Part shown: one piece after another, positions 34,293 to 46,329 of the stretch
How the letters are laid out: the number at the start of each line of letters is the position of its first letter
Position numbering within the stretch: the stretch's first letter is position 1
Source of the DNA: Pyropia yezoensis
Taxonomy: Eukaryota > Rhodophyta > Bangiophyceae > Bangiales > Bangiaceae
Direction of reading: 5' to 3'
Length of the DNA stretch: 64,000 nucleotides
NCBI GenBank assembly: GCA_009829735.1
Contig: CM020619.1
Location: 16,931,816-16,995,815, forward strand
Program-made: the position numbers and the translations under genes
Notes under the pieces: generated by a model
Seen by the model: only the letters and a program-made list of their open reading frames with translations
What the model was told of the DNA's origin: nothing
The model's database searches: none

Positions 34293-35996
34293 CTACTCCC
34301 AGCGCGGACGCTGCGCCGCGGGAGCGTCCTCCAGCGCTGCCTCCGCGGCACGACGGGAACCGGAGGAAGGCGGGATGACGTAGTGCGGTGGGCGCGGCGC
34401 TTCCAGGTATGACGCCATTGGAGTAGTACCGGTAGTTGCCGGGCGCTCCCGCTCATCCAGATATGCCTGTCGGCGCCCCAGGAAACCAGTGAAGGTCTCT
34501 GACCACTGCTGGGCCAAGCCATGCCGCGTCAAAGTCTCCAGAAGTTCGCCAACCACCGGGCTGTCCGACATCTGGCCGCTGTCCGCGCAAGCAAACACCC
34601 GGTCGACCACATTGTTCAAGACGCTAGCGTAAGTGCCCAGCACCAGGGAATACCCGACGCCTTCGACTTGCACCGGAAGACGACCCAGCTTGTCTTCAAT
34701 CATGCCAACGTCATACTGGTCGCACGTCGGACCACCTTGGTTCAGGTACCAGTCAGGCACCCGGAAGCGGGTAAGGCGTAGAGTCGGCGCCGGGATCTCG
34801 AACCGCCCCGAGGATGCCACTATCAGACGATCCAAAACAGCCCCGGAAGCCGGAGTCCCCAACTCAAGAGGAGGCACAGGGCCGCCGACGTTTGAAGAAG
34901 GCGCCCGAGGCAGAACGGCCGGAGTAGTCGGCGACCGCACGGCCACGCCAAGACTCGCTGCAGACAAGCGCGGTGCCGGAGGAGCTTGAAGCACCGGCAC
35001 AGACGGAGCAGAACGCAAACGCGCCGGCGACGGTCCAGACGAAGCCACCGGGGCGACAGGTGCAACAGGAGCAAGCGGAGCCGCCGCAGACGCCCGACCG
35101 ACCGCCGCGGCCCATCCCGACTCTTGTACCGGCGGCCCAGTTGGCAGAAGATCGAGAGCGACCGGAGCAGGACAGCTGCCTAGCTGCGGCCACGCCGGAA
35201 GCGGTGTCGCCAGCTGCACATTGGCCGGAGAAGACTGGTAGACCACCTGCACCCAACCGGAGCCATCCCGACGCGGGCTGTTCTGGTCGGCGATCGCGTT
35301 CAAGAAGCTCCGGTCCTGCACCGGCAGCCGACGCCGGAAGTCGATCATCGCCTGGAAGAGCTCCTTGTACTCCTCGTCCTGGCTGCACAGGAAGTCGACC
35401 GTCAACTTGTCAACGATCCAGACCATCAGGAGGTCGGGGAGGAACCAAAGCCGGTTGGACACTAAGACCTCGTGGAGCCAGTGGTTGGCCGCCAAGACCG
35501 TCCTCTCGGAGGTGTACATCATGTACGGGATCGAGTGGAAGAAGCCCTTGATCGACGCCTGGGTCAAGGCATCCAGAAAGTACCATGTGAAGGGGATGCT
35601 GGATGGAGCAAACCCGACCGGGATCTCGATTTCCTGCTGCTGCGGGATGACCTTGGGGTAGTGCGCCGCCCGGTTGGCCTTGTCCAGCTTCCAGAACTCT
35701 TGATGGTTGCAGCTCACGATGAAGTCACGCTGACGCCCGCGCCGCTCGCCCTGCTCCCGCGCCGGCGACAACTTGGAATACTTCCGGGTCAGGAAAGGCG
35801 GCTCCAGAGCGACCATGCTCGGACGGAGATCACAGTTCAAGCTCCCCGACCCCTTGAGCGCCTCGTCCCAGACCTTGAGCGCCTGGTAGACGTACCCTTC
35901 CTCCTCTGGCCACCGGAGAACGGACGCAGACACGCGACGCTCGGTCAAGGGTAGATCCAGCACCAGCGCGAAGGGGAGATCTTCCAGGCGGGCAAC
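34293..35996 (-). pseudogene. Antisense accessory ORF of element A, first copy (N-truncated)
   Basis: Minus-strand frame converging on pol; its stop lies 145 bp from the pol stop. 568 codons are open up to a TAG (35999-35997) that replaces a Trp codon present in the 42.5-44.4 kb copy. No catalytic domain is recognised. It has a helical central region (HYPKVIPQQQEIEIPVGF, LAANHWLHEVLV, SNRLWFLPDLLMVWIVDKL), a Pro/Ala/Ser-rich linker, then a structured segment (VPDWYLNQGGPTCDQYDVGM) and a Ser/Arg-rich C-terminus. This is the only copy in element A with an intact 3' end, since the solo LTR is absent here. Central blocks resemble the antisense ORF of B1/B2. Confidence 0.75.
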
Positions 35997-36017
35997 CTAA
36001 GAGAAACCCGAAAAGCT

Positions 36018-38690
36018 CTGGTTCGGTTTTAACCCGGCAGATGATACCTGGGAACCCTTAAACCGGTTACCCGTCGCGGACTTCTGCGCCTACACACGAC
36101 GGAACGGGATTGAGGGCACTCCAGTGGCCAGAGTCGGCAAGATCCTGGAATCGGACTCGGAGGAGGACCAGGAGGACGGGGCTCATCAACACCCTCGGGA
36201 CGAGCCGAGCTCACCCGCAACGGACGCGGAACAAGAGGAGTGAGAAGAAGGGAACGGGTGTATCAAGGAAAACACGCAATGCAAGGATGGAACTATCAAG
36301 AAAAACAAGCACCCGCTCGAGCAACCCTTCTCTCCGCCTCTTCCCTCCTCGCTTCTCCAAGACTCTCACTCTCCCAGCCTCCAAGTACTACTCCCAGCGC
36401 GGACGCTGCGCCGCGGGAGCGTCCTCCAGCGCTGCCTCCGCGGCACGACGGGAACCGGAGGAAGGCGGGATGACGTAGTGCGGTGCGCGAGGCGCTTACA
36501 GGTATGACGCCATCGGAGTAGTACCGGTAGTTGCCGGGCGCTCCCGCTCATGCAGATATGCGTGTCGGCGCTGTAGCATCCCTGGCCCCGACTTGGCGCC
36601 GACCCGGGACTACAACCAGAGGGCACCAGGTGCCATAACACGCCCGCCGTGTGGTGATGGTTGGCGGCCGTGGCCCGTGCCCGGCACTGGGATGCGGTGG
36701 ACTACGCTATCCACACGTGAGAGAGGGATTTCTGATGGGTTTTTGCATACTTGTGAGGGACTTGATTTGTGAGAATTTGAGTGTGAGATTAGTGAGTGGG
36801 AATAGAATTAGTAGTGATAGTGGCCCCCGACCTGACGAGGTTAGACTCGGGTCGGGGCCACTCGGGGGTATGGGGGGGGGTTACCTGGCCAACGTGCCGA
36901 GGCTCTCCCAGATGCACGTTAAGAGGGACAGCGAGGCGCCCTTGGCCCGCGCCCTCAGGAAAAAGACAACTGCGCGTTTGCTTTCCTCTTCCCCGCGTGC
37001 ACTACCGTGCGTATCTGTCTGCTCTGCGAGCAGGCACGTGAGGCAACAGGCATACCGCTCTCGTAGTTCCCCTTTCTGTGTTACCTGTCCCTTTCCCCCG
37101 AAGGATATTGACACGTGTCTGAGAGGATCGAGTTTTATACCACAGGCGCCCCTGGAAACCAGTGAAGGTCTCTGACCACTGCTGGGCCAAGCCATGCCGC
37201 GTCAAAGTCTCCAGAAGTTCGCCAACCACCGGGCTGTCCGACATCTGGCCGCTGTCCGCGCAAGCAAACACCCGGTCGACCACATTGTTCAAGACGCTAG
37301 CGTAAGTGCCCAGCACCAGGGAATACCCGACGCCTTCGACTTGCACCGGAAGACGACCCAGCTTGTCTTCAATCATGCCAACGTCATACTGGTCGCACGT
37401 CGGACCACCTTGGTTCAGGTACCAGTCAGGCACCCGGAAGCGGGTAAGGCGTAGAGTCGGCGCCGGGATCTCGAACCGCCCCGAGGATGCCACTATCAGA
37501 CGATCCAAAACAGCCCCGGAAGCCGGAGTCCCCAACTCAAGAGGAGGCACAGGGCCGCCGACGTTTGAAGAAGGCGCCCGAGGCAGAACGGCCGGAGTAG
37601 TCGGCGACCGCACGGCCACGCCAAGACTCGCTGCAGACAAGCGCGGTGCCGGAGGAGCTTGAAGCACCGGCACAGACGGAGCAGAACGCAAACGCGCCGG
37701 CGACGGTCCAGACGAAGCCACCGGGGCGACAGGTGCAACAGGAGCAAGCGGAGCCGCCGCAGACGCCCGACCGACCGCCGCGGCCCATCCCGACTCTTGT
37801 ACCGGCGGCCCAGTTGGCAGAAGATCGAGAGCGACCGGAGCAGGACAGCTGCCTAGCTGCGGCCACGCCGGAAGCGGTGTCGCCAGCTGCACATTGGCCG
37901 GAGAAGACTGGTAGACCACCTGCACCCAACCGGAGCCATCCCGACGCGGGCTGTTCTGGTCGGCGATCGCGTTCAAGAAGCTCCGGTCCTGCACCGGCAG
38001 CCGACGCCGGAAGTCGATCATCGCCTGGAAGAGCTCCTTGTACTCCTCGTCCTGGCTGCACAGGAAGTCGACCGTCAACTTGTCAACGATCCAGACCATC
38101 AGGAGGTCGGGGAGGAACCAAAGCCGGTTGGACACTAAGACCTCGTGGAGCCAGTGGTTGGCCGCCAAGACCGTCCTCTCGGAGGTGTACATCATGTACG
38201 GGATCGAGTGGAAGAAGCCCTTGATCGACGCCTGGGTCAAGGCATCCAGAAAGTACCATGTGAAGGGGATGCTGGATGGAGCAAACCCGACCGGGATCTC
38301 GATTTCCTGCTGCTGCGGGATGACCTTGGGGTAGTGCGCCGCCCGGTTGGCCTTGTCCAGCTTCCAGAACTCTTGATGGTTGCAGCTCACGATGAAGTCA
38401 CGCTGACGCCCGCGCCGCTCGCCCTGCTCCCGCGCCGGCGACAACTTGGAATACTTCCGGGTCAGGAAAGGCGGCTCCAGAGCGACCATGCTCGGACGGA
38501 GATCACAGTTCAAGCTCCCCGACCCCTTGAGCGCCTCGTCCCAGACCTTGAGCGCCTGGTAGACGTACCCTTCCTCCTCTGGCCACCGGAGAACGGACGC
38601 AGACACGCGACGCTCGGTCCAAGATAGATCCAGCACCAGCGCGAAGGGGAGATCTTCCAGGCGGGCAACCTAAGAGAAACCCGAAAAGCT
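36018..38690. repeat. Tandem unit 1 (2673 bp) of element A
   Basis: Begins inside the pol chromodomain (CTGGTTCGGTTTTAACCCGG) and ends inside the antisense ORF. Contents: chromodomain remnant to the pol stop (to 36243), inter-ORF spacer, C-terminal antisense-ORF fragment (36388-36566), solo LTR (36572-37144), and the rest of the antisense ORF (37145-38669, minus). The junction to the preceding copy at 36018 shows CTGG microhomology between the two original sites. Its TAG near the unit end and its GTCCAAGATAG variant are shared with unit 2. Confidence 0.93.
36572..37144 (+). repeat. Solo LTR 1 nested in the antisense ORF
   Basis: 573 bp, same family as the terminal LTRs, flanked by GGCGC at 36567-36571 and 37145-37149. 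The uninterrupted site in the first copy reads GTCGGCGCCCCAGG. It breaks the antisense ORF 60-70 codons before its stop. Confidence 0.93.
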
Positions 38691-41363
38691 CTGGTTCGGT
38701 TTTAACCCGGCAGATGATACCTGGGAACCCTTAAACCGGTTACCCGTCGCGGACTTCTGCGCCTACACACGACGGAACGGGATTGAGGGCACTCCAGTGG
38801 CCAGAGTCGGCAAGATCCTGGAATCGGACTCGGAGGAGGACCAGGAGGACGGGGCTCATCAACACCCTCGGGACGAGCCGAGCTCACCCGCAACGGACGC
38901 GGAACAAGAGGAGTGAGAAGAAGGGAACGGGTGTATCAAGGAAAACACGCAATGCAAGGATGGAACTATCAAGAAAAACAAGCACCCGCTCGAGCAACCC
39001 TTCTCTCCGCCTCTTCCCTCCTCGCTTCTCCAAGACTCTCACTCTCCCAGCCTCCAAGTACTACTCCCAGCGCGGACGCTGCGCCGCGGGAGCGTCCTCC
39101 AGCGCTGCCTCCGCGGCACGACGGGAACCGGAGGAAGGCGGGATGACGTAGTGCGGTGCGCGAGGCGCTTACAGGTATGACGCCATCGGAGTAGTACCGG
39201 TAGTTGCCGGGCGCTCCCGCTCATGCAGATATGCGTGTCGGCGCTGTAGCATCCCTGGCCCCGACTTGGCGCCGACCCGGGACTACAACCAGAGGGCACC
39301 AGGTGCCATAACACGCCCGCCGTGTGGTGATGGTTGGCGGCCGTGGCCCGTGCCCGGCACTGGGATGCGGTGGACTACGCTATCCACACGTGAGAGAGGG
39401 ATTTCTGATGGGTTTTTGCATACTTGTGAGGGACTTGATTTGTGAGAATTTGAGTGTGAGATTAGTGAGTGGGAATAGAATTAGTAGTGATAGTGGCCCC
39501 CGACCTGACGAGGTTAGACTCGGGTCGGGGCCACTCGGGGGTATGGGGGGGGGTTACCTGGCCAACGTGCCGAGGCTCTCCCAGATGCACGTTAAGAGGG
39601 ACAGCGAGGCGCCCTTGGCCCGCGCCCTCAGGAAAAAGACAACTGCGCGTTTGCTTTCCTCTTCCCCGCGTGCACTACCGTGCGTATCTGTCTGCTCTGC
39701 GAGCAGGCACGTGAGGCAACAGGCATACCGCTCTCGTAGTTCCCCTTTCTGTGTTACCTGTCCCTTTCCCCCGAAGGATATTGACACGTGTCTGAGAGGA
39801 TCGAGTTTTATACCACAGGCGCCCCTGGAAACCAGTGAAGGTCTCTGACCACTGCTGGGCCAAGCCATGCCGCGTCAAAGTCTCCAGAAGTTCGCCAACC
39901 ACCGGGCTGTCCGACATCTGGCCGCTGTCCGCGCAAGCAAACACCCGGTCGACCACATTGTTCAAGACGCTAGCGTAAGTGCCCAGCACCAGGGAATACC
40001 CGACGCCTTCGACTTGCACCGGAAGACGACCCAGCTTGTCTTCAATCATGCCAACGTCATACTGGTCGCACGTCGGACCACCTTGGTTCAGGTACCAGTC
40101 AGGCACCCGGAAGCGGGTAAGGCGTAGAGTCGGCGCCGGGATCTCGAACCGCCCCGAGGATGCCACTATCAGACGATCCAAAACAGCCCCGGAAGCCGGA
40201 GTCCCCAACTCAAGAGGAGGCACAGGGCCGCCGACGTTTGAAGAAGGCGCCCGAGGCAGAACGGCCGGAGTAGTCGGCGACCGCACGGCCACGCCAAGAC
40301 TCGCTGCAGACAAGCGCGGTGCCGGAGGAGCTTGAAGCACCGGCACAGACGGAGCAGAACGCAAACGCGCCGGCGACGGTCCAGACGAAGCCACCGGGGC
40401 GACAGGTGCAACAGGAGCAAGCGGAGCCGCCGCAGACGCCCGACCGACCGCCGCGGCCCATCCCGACTCTTGTACCGGCGGCCCAGTTGGCAGAAGATCG
40501 AGAGCGACCGGAGCAGGACAGCTGCCTAGCTGCGGCCACGCCGGAAGCGGTGTCGCCAGCTGCACATTGGCCGGAGAAGACTGGTAGACCACCTGCACCC
40601 AACCGGAGCCATCCCGACGCGGGCTGTTCTGGTCGGCGATCGCGTTCAAGAAGCTCCGGTCCTGCACCGGCAGCCGACGCCGGAAGTCGATCATCGCCTG
40701 GAAGAGCTCCTTGTACTCCTCGTCCTGGCTGCACAGGAAGTCGACCGTCAACTTGTCAACGATCCAGACCATCAGGAGGTCGGGGAGGAACCAAAGCCGG
40801 TTGGACACTAAGACCTCGTGGAGCCAGTGGTTGGCCGCCAAGACCGTCCTCTCGGAGGTGTACATCATGTACGGGATCGAGTGGAAGAAGCCCTTGATCG
40901 ACGCCTGGGTCAAGGCATCCAGAAAGTACCATGTGAAGGGGATGCTGGATGGAGCAAACCCGACCGGGATCTCGATTTCCTGCTGCTGCGGGATGACCTT
41001 GGGGTAGTGCGCCGCCCGGTTGGCCTTGTCCAGCTTCCAGAACTCTTGATGGTTGCAGCTCACGATGAAGTCACGCTGACGCCCGCGCCGCTCGCCCTGC
41101 TCCCGCGCCGGCGACAACTTGGAATACTTCCGGGTCAGGAAAGGCGGCTCCAGAGCGACCATGCTCGGACGGAGATCACAGTTCAAGCTCCCCGACCCCT
41201 TGAGCGCCTCGTCCCAGACCTTGAGCGCCTGGTAGACGTACCCTTCCTCCTCTGGCCACCGGAGAACGGACGCAGACACGCGACGCTCGGTCCAAGATAG
41301 ATCCAGCACCAGCGCGAAGGGGAGATCTTCCAGGCGGGCAACCTAAGAGAAACCCGAAAAGCT
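38691..41363. repeat. Tandem unit 2 (2673 bp) of element A
   Basis: Same contents as unit 1 and apparently identical to it by eye: pol remnant, antisense-ORF C-terminal fragment (39061-39239), solo LTR 39245-39817, and antisense-ORF body (39818-41342, minus). Confidence 0.93.
39245..39817 (+). repeat. Solo LTR 2 (copy of solo LTR 1)
   Basis: Identical to the LTR at 36572 by eye and with the same GGCGC flanks. It therefore arose by duplication of the unit, not by a new insertion. Confidence 0.93.
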
Positions 41364-44035
41364 CTGGTTCGGTTTTAACCCGGCAGATGATACCTGGGAA
41401 CCCTTAAACCGGTTACCCGTCGCGGACTTCTGCGCCTACACACGACGGAACGGGATTGAGGGCACTCCAGTGGCCAGAGTCGGCAAGATCCTGGAATCGG
41501 ACTCGGAGGAGGACCAGGAGCACGGGGCTCATCAACACCCTCGGGACGAGCCGAGCTCACCCGCAACGGACGCGGAACAAGAGGAGTGAGAAGAAGGGAA
41601 CGGGTGTATCAAGGAAAACACGCAATGCAAGGATGGAACTATCAAGAAAAACAAGCACCCGCTCGAGCAACCCTTCTCTCCGCCTCTTCCCTCCTCGCTT
41701 CTCCAAGACTCTCACTCTCCCAGCCTCCAAGTACTACTCCCAGCGCGGACGCTGCGCCGCGGGAGCGTCCTCCAGCGCTGCCTCCGCGGCACGACGGGAA
41801 CCGGAGGAAGGCGGGATGACGTAGTGCGGTGCGCGAGGCGCTTACAGGTATGACGCCATCGGAGTAGTACCGGTAGTTGCCGGGCGCTCCCGCTCATGCA
41901 GATATGCGTGTCGGCGCTGTAGCATCCCTGGCCCCGACTTGGCGCCGACCCGGGACTACAACCAGAGGGCACCAGGTGCCATAACACGCCCGCCGTGTGG
42001 TGATGGTTGGCGGCCGTGGCCCGTGCCCGGCACTGGGATGCGGTGGACTACGCTATCCACACGTGAGAGAGGGATTTCTGATGGGTTTTTGCATACTTGT
42101 GAGGGACTTGATTTGTGAGAATTTGAGTGTGAGATTAGTGAGTGGGAATAGAATTAGTAGTGATAGTGGCCCCCGACCTGACGAGGTTAGACTCGGGTCG
42201 GGGCCACTCGGGGGTATGGGGGGGGGTTACCTGGCCAACGTGCCGAGGCTCTCCCAGATGCACGTTAAGAGGGACAGCGAGGCGCCCTTGGCCCGCGCCC
42301 TCAGGAAAAAGACAACTGCGCGTTTGCTTTCCTCTTCCCCGCGTGCACTACCGTGCGTATCTGTCTGCTCTGCGAGCAGGCACGTGAGGCAACAGGCATA
42401 CCGCTCTCGTAGTTCCCCTTTCTGTGTTACCTGTCCCTTTCCCCCGAAGGATATTGACACGTGTCTGAGAGGATCGAGTTTTATACCACAGGCGCCCCTG
42501 GAAACCAGTGAAGGTCTCTGACCACTGCTGGGCCAAGCCATGCCGCGTCAAAGTCTCCAGAAGTTCGCCAACCACCGGGCTGTCCGACATCTGGCCGCTG
42601 TCCGCGCAAGCAAACACCCGGTCGACCACATTGTTCAAGACGCTAGCGTAAGTGCCCAGCACCAGGGAATACCCGACGCCTTCGACTTGCACCGGAAGAC
42701 GACCCAGCTTGTCTTCAATCATGCCAACGTCATACTGGTCGCACGTCGGACCACCTTGGTTCAGGTACCAGTCAGGCACCCGGAAGCGGGTAAGGCGTAG
42801 AGTCGGCGCCGGGATCTCGAACCGCCCCGAGGATGCCACTATCAGACGATCCAAAACAGCCCCGGAAGCCGGAGTCCCCAACTCAAGAGGAGGCACAGGG
42901 CCGCCGACGTTTGAAGAAGGCGCCCGAGGCAGAACGGCCGGAGTAGTCGGCGACCGCACGGCCACGCCAAGACTCGCTGCAGACAAGCGCGGTGCCGGAG
43001 GAGCTTGAAGCACCGGCACAGACGGAGCAGAACGCAAACGCGCCGGCGACGGTCCAGACGAAGCCACCGGGGCGACAGGTGCAACAGGAGCAAGCGGAGC
43101 CGCCGCAGACGCCCGACCGACCGCCGCGGCCCATCCCGACTCTTGTACCGGCGGCCCAGTTGGCAGAAGATCGAGAGCGACCGGAGCAGGACAGCTGCCT
43201 AGCTGCGGCCACGCCGGAAGCGGTGTCGCCAGCTGCACATTGGCCGGAGAAGACTGGTAGACCACCTGCACCCAACCGGAGCCATCCCGACGCGGGCTGT
43301 TCTGGTCGGCGATCGCGTTCAAGAAGCTCCGGTCCTGCACCGGCAGCCGACGCCGGAAGTCGATCATCGCCTGGAAGAGCTCCTTGTACTCCTCGTCCTG
43401 GCTGCACAGGAAGTCGACCGTCAACTTGTCAACGATCCAGACCATCAGGAGGTCGGGGAGGAACCAAAGCCGGTTGGACACTAAGACCTCGTGGAGCCAG
43501 TGGTTGGCCGCCAAGACCGTCCTCTCGGAGGTGTACATCATGTACGGGATCGAGTGGAAGAAGCCCTTGATCGACGCCTGGGTCAAGGCATCCAGAAAGT
43601 ACCATGTGAAGGGGATGCTGGATGGAGCAAACCCGACCGGGATCTCGATTTCCTGCTGCTGCGGGATGACCTTGGGGTAGTGCGCCGCCCGGTTGGCCTT
43701 GTCCAGCTTCCAGAACTCTTGATGGTTGCAGCTCACGATGAAGTCACGCTGACGCCCGCGCCGCTCGCCCTGCTCCCGCGCCGGCGACAACTTGGAATAC
43801 TTCCGGGTCAGGAAAGGCGGCTCCAGAGCGACCATGCTCGGACGGAGATCACAGTTCAAGCTCCCCGACCCCTTGAGCGCCTCGTCCCAGACCTTGAGCG
43901 CCTGGTAGACGTACCCTTCCTCCTCTGGCCACCGGAGAACGGACGCAGACACGCGACGCTCGGTCAAGGGTAGATCCAGCACCAGCGCGAAGGGGAGATC
44001 TTCCAGGCGGGCAACCCAAGAGGAACCTGAAAAGC
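41364..44035. repeat. Tandem unit 3 of element A, continuing into unique 3' sequence
   Basis: Starts like units 1-2 but carries some variants of the first copy (GAGCACGGG at 41517; GTCAAGGGTAG near 43965). At its right end it runs without a break into the N-terminal part of the antisense ORF. It contains solo LTR 41918-42490. The mixed variants suggest recombination or conversion between units. Confidence 0.9.
41918..42490 (+). repeat. Solo LTR 3 (copy of solo LTR 1)
   Basis: 573 bp with GGCGC flanks, identical by eye to the two preceding solo LTRs. Confidence 0.93.
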
Positions 44036-44429
44036 TCTGGGAGCGGTCTTGTGCCAGGCGCATCTGGTCCGCCGCATGAAGACGAGTCTTGTCCATCTCA
44101 GTAAAGACTCCGCGCTGGAGTTCCTTGCGCCAGATGGCCAGGCAATCCTGCTGGCACTGGGCCGGACTGGCGTTGCCGACCACCGTAGTGTTACGCCGGC
44201 CCGCCAGAGGGTTCTGCCCAAGAAGCATCTCCGGGAGTCCCACCGGGGGGGTCTCGACCGGGTGCAACGCAGAAGCCGGGGGATCCCGATCCGTCCCCGC
44301 CGTGGCGACCGACACCGGCACCGACACCCGAGGAACCGGAGGCAGGAGAGGGGCGCGACCACCCGAGTTCTCCTCCGCAACACTCGCCGCCGGAACCACG
44401 GGCCCAGCTTGGATCTCGGAACTGGACAT
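42491..44429 (-). pseudogene. Antisense accessory ORF of element A, copy with intact N-terminus
   Basis: Minus-strand ATG at 44429 (MSSSEIQAGPVVPAAS). The frame is open for ~646 codons until the solo LTR at 42490, and reads on into LTR sequence to a stop at 42348. The ~125 N-terminal residues not present in units 0-2 are Pro/Val-rich, then helical (AQCQQDCLAIWRKELQRGVF). Here the Trp codon that is TAG in the other copies is intact (SSWVARLEDL). The start lies 183 bp from the 3' LTR, so an antisense promoter in or near that LTR would be needed. Family comparison suggests an original protein of about 700 residues. No function is recognised. Confidence 0.75.
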
Positions 44430-44598
44430 GACGTCCAGAATCCGGGGGAACGAGAGGGCCAAGGTGAAGGAGAAGGGGGGGGACAGAATCGGAGCAGGTG
44501 ACCGTGACCGGGGTGAAGACGCTCGACCTCGGCACCGGTGTGGACGCGCTCGAGGCTGTGCACGGTGGCACCTGGATCGGCCCGAGGACGTGCCGGAC

Positions 44599-44612
44599 TA
44601 GGGAGGGAGCTA
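44599..44612 (+). promoter_or_regulatory. Polypurine tract of element A
   Basis: Purine-rich GGGAGGGAGC followed by TA immediately before the 3' LTR at 44613; the expected primer site for plus-strand DNA synthesis. Confidence 0.6.
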
Positions 44613-45185
44613 TGTAGCATCCCTGGCCCCGACTTGGCACCGACCCGGGACTGCAACCAGAGGGCACCAGGTGCCAGAACACGCCCGCCGTGAGGTGATG
44701 GTTGGCGGCCGCGGCCCGTGCCCGGCACTGGGATGCGGTGGACTACGCTATCCACACGTGAGAGAGGGATTTCTGATGGGGTTTTGCATACTTGTGAGGG
44801 ACTTGATTTGTGAGAATTTGAGTGTGAGATTAGTGAGTGGGAATAGAATTAGTAGTGATAGTGGCCCCCGACCTGACGAGGTTAGACTCGGGTCGGGGCC
44901 ACTCGGGGGTATGGGGGGGGGTTACCTGGCCAACGTGCCGAGGCTCTCCCAGATGCACGTTAAGAGGGACAGCGAGGCGCCCTTGGCCCGCGCCCTCAGG
45001 AAAAAGACAACTGCGCGTTTGCTTTCCTCTTCCCCGCGTGCACTACCGTGCGTATCTGTCTGCTCTGCGAGCAGGCACGTGAGGCAACAGGCATACCGCT
45101 CTCGTAGTTCCCCTTTCTGTGTTACCTGTTCCTTTCCCCCGAAGGATATTGACACTTGTCTGAGAGGATCGAGTTTTATACCACA
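44613..45185 (+). repeat. 3' LTR of element A
   Basis: 573 bp, followed by the CAGCA target duplication. Differs from the 5' LTR at about a dozen positions by eye. Confidence 0.95.
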
Positions 45186-45190
45186 CAGCA

Positions 45191-45898
45191 GAGAAAAAGA
45201 CGCTGCTCAGCGCCAAGAGCAAATAGAAAACAAGAAAAGAATCGCGCCGCCGCCAACCGCCGCCAATGTCCACCACCGCCCCCACTCGCAGCCGAAGCAG
45301 GCCCCTGCCTCACCGCTCGTGCCACCCCCCCCTCGGGAGTCCTCACCCCCCCGCAGGGGCGGCTGCTCAATACCATCCATCCACAAGAGGGCTCTCACCG
45401 GCTCCACCGACGTCGTCGCGCCGACCGTACCGTCGCCCGCTCCCCCCCAAAGCCCCACCCCCCACAAACGTGTCCACCGCCTCCTCCGGAAGCCCCTCCA
45501 AGTCTTGCGCACACCGTATTTACCGCCGCCCCCGCGGGGCCCGCTAATCTCGCTCGCCGCGACGGCTCACGGTGCCCGACTCCCATGAGGGCCCCCACCA
45601 TCACCCAGCACCCGGCATCTCCGCACAACCCTTCCCGCCGCAGCCAGCGGCAGCCGCCGCATCGGTCGACGCACTCCCGAGCGCGCCGGCTTTCACGACA
45701 GCTAGTCCCCACCACCGCCCCCATCAGCACCCGCCACAAGCGCCGCCTCGCCGGCCTTGCATCTGCCACCGTGGGAGTTCTTACCGCCTCACCGGGCGTG
45801 ACGCCAACCGCCCCCGCAGGAGCCCTGCTAGCGCGCCAGCACGCCGTCGCGTCATCTTTGGGCCAGCAAAGAGAGGTCGTCGTCCCCTTACTTTGTTT
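45191..45898. other. Host-like sequence between elements A and B1
   Basis: GC-rich, Pro/Arg/Ala-coding sequence of the type seen in the left half of the window, continuous with 27512 before element A inserted. No gene is recognised. Its right edge is the abrupt start of the truncated B1 LTR. Confidence 0.45.
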
Positions 45899-46210
45899 CC
45901 TGCATTTATCGTCTTGAATTTTCGTGTGGCCCGGTGGGCAGGTGCTGGGGTGGGGGATTCTGAGTGGCGAGATTCTGAGTGGACCCTGGGGGGATAAGAA
46001 GAGGGACAGCGAGGCTTGGCCTTGCTTCCCCGTCCCGACCAAGAAACTGTTGGCCCACACACCATCTTCTTGTTTGTCAGTGGGGGGATTGCCCCACAAC
46101 AGGGACAGAGTGTGTGCGACTTGCACTTCTTCCGGTTCCCGCGACACGGGAGGCAGCCCTTGCGCACCGCCCCAACTTGGGTGTCGCGTGTGCGAGTGGT
46201 TTTTGCCACA
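45899..46210 (+). repeat. 5'-truncated LTR of B1
   Basis: Matches in reverse complement the first ~312 bp of the B2 LTRs as written at 49596 and 58504, ending GTTTTTGCCACA. It includes the CTCAGAATCTCGCC-type 15-bp duplication seen in all B LTRs. Confidence 0.88.
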
Positions 46211-46212
46211 TT

Positions 46213-46230
46213 TGGTGGAGCAGCAGGGGA
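46213..46230 (+). promoter_or_regulatory. Primer-binding site of B1
   Basis: TGGTGGAGCAGCAGGGGA two bases after the LTR; the same 18-mer as in element A. Confidence 0.7.
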
Positions 46231-46329
46231 CAGAGGTAAACTTTACCTCCGCGTGCACCCGGGTGTAGGGGGCCCTCTGTCTCAGAGGAACGGTGGACTT
46301 GGACCGTGTCTTACGAAAAGTTAGCCAAC

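Larger units (their letters stand above)
27518..45185 (+). mobile_element. Element A: Ty3/gypsy chromovirus with internal tandem amplification
   Basis: One insertion bounded by 573-bp LTRs (27518-28090 and 44613-45185), TG...CA ends and a 5-bp target duplication CAGCA (27513-27517 and 45186-45190). Order: LTR, PBS, gag, protease, RT-RNaseH-integrase-chromodomain, antisense ORF, polypurine tract, LTR. The segment from the chromodomain to the antisense ORF is present four times. The first copy (33922-36017) lacks, and the next three (period 2673 bp) contain, a nested solo LTR. This brings the element to 17.7 kb. The two terminal LTRs differ at roughly a dozen positions by eye, so the insertion is not very recent. 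pol has a frameshift and a nonsense codon, so this copy looks defective. Confidence 0.93.

Noticed and set aside
36110..36478. Recurring 122-codon plus-strand frames after each chromodomain remnant (36110, 38783, 41456)
   Set aside because: Out of frame with pol and opposite the antisense ORF; repeated only because the unit is repeated.
33922..42491. CRISPR-like or satellite array
   Set aside because: Repeats are 2.7 kb and consist of retrotransposon sequence; there are no short repeats with spacers.
45191..45898. Pro/Ala-rich frames between elements A and B1 as a host gene
   Set aside because: No domain, no splice-linked exon; composition matches non-coding GC-rich host DNA.
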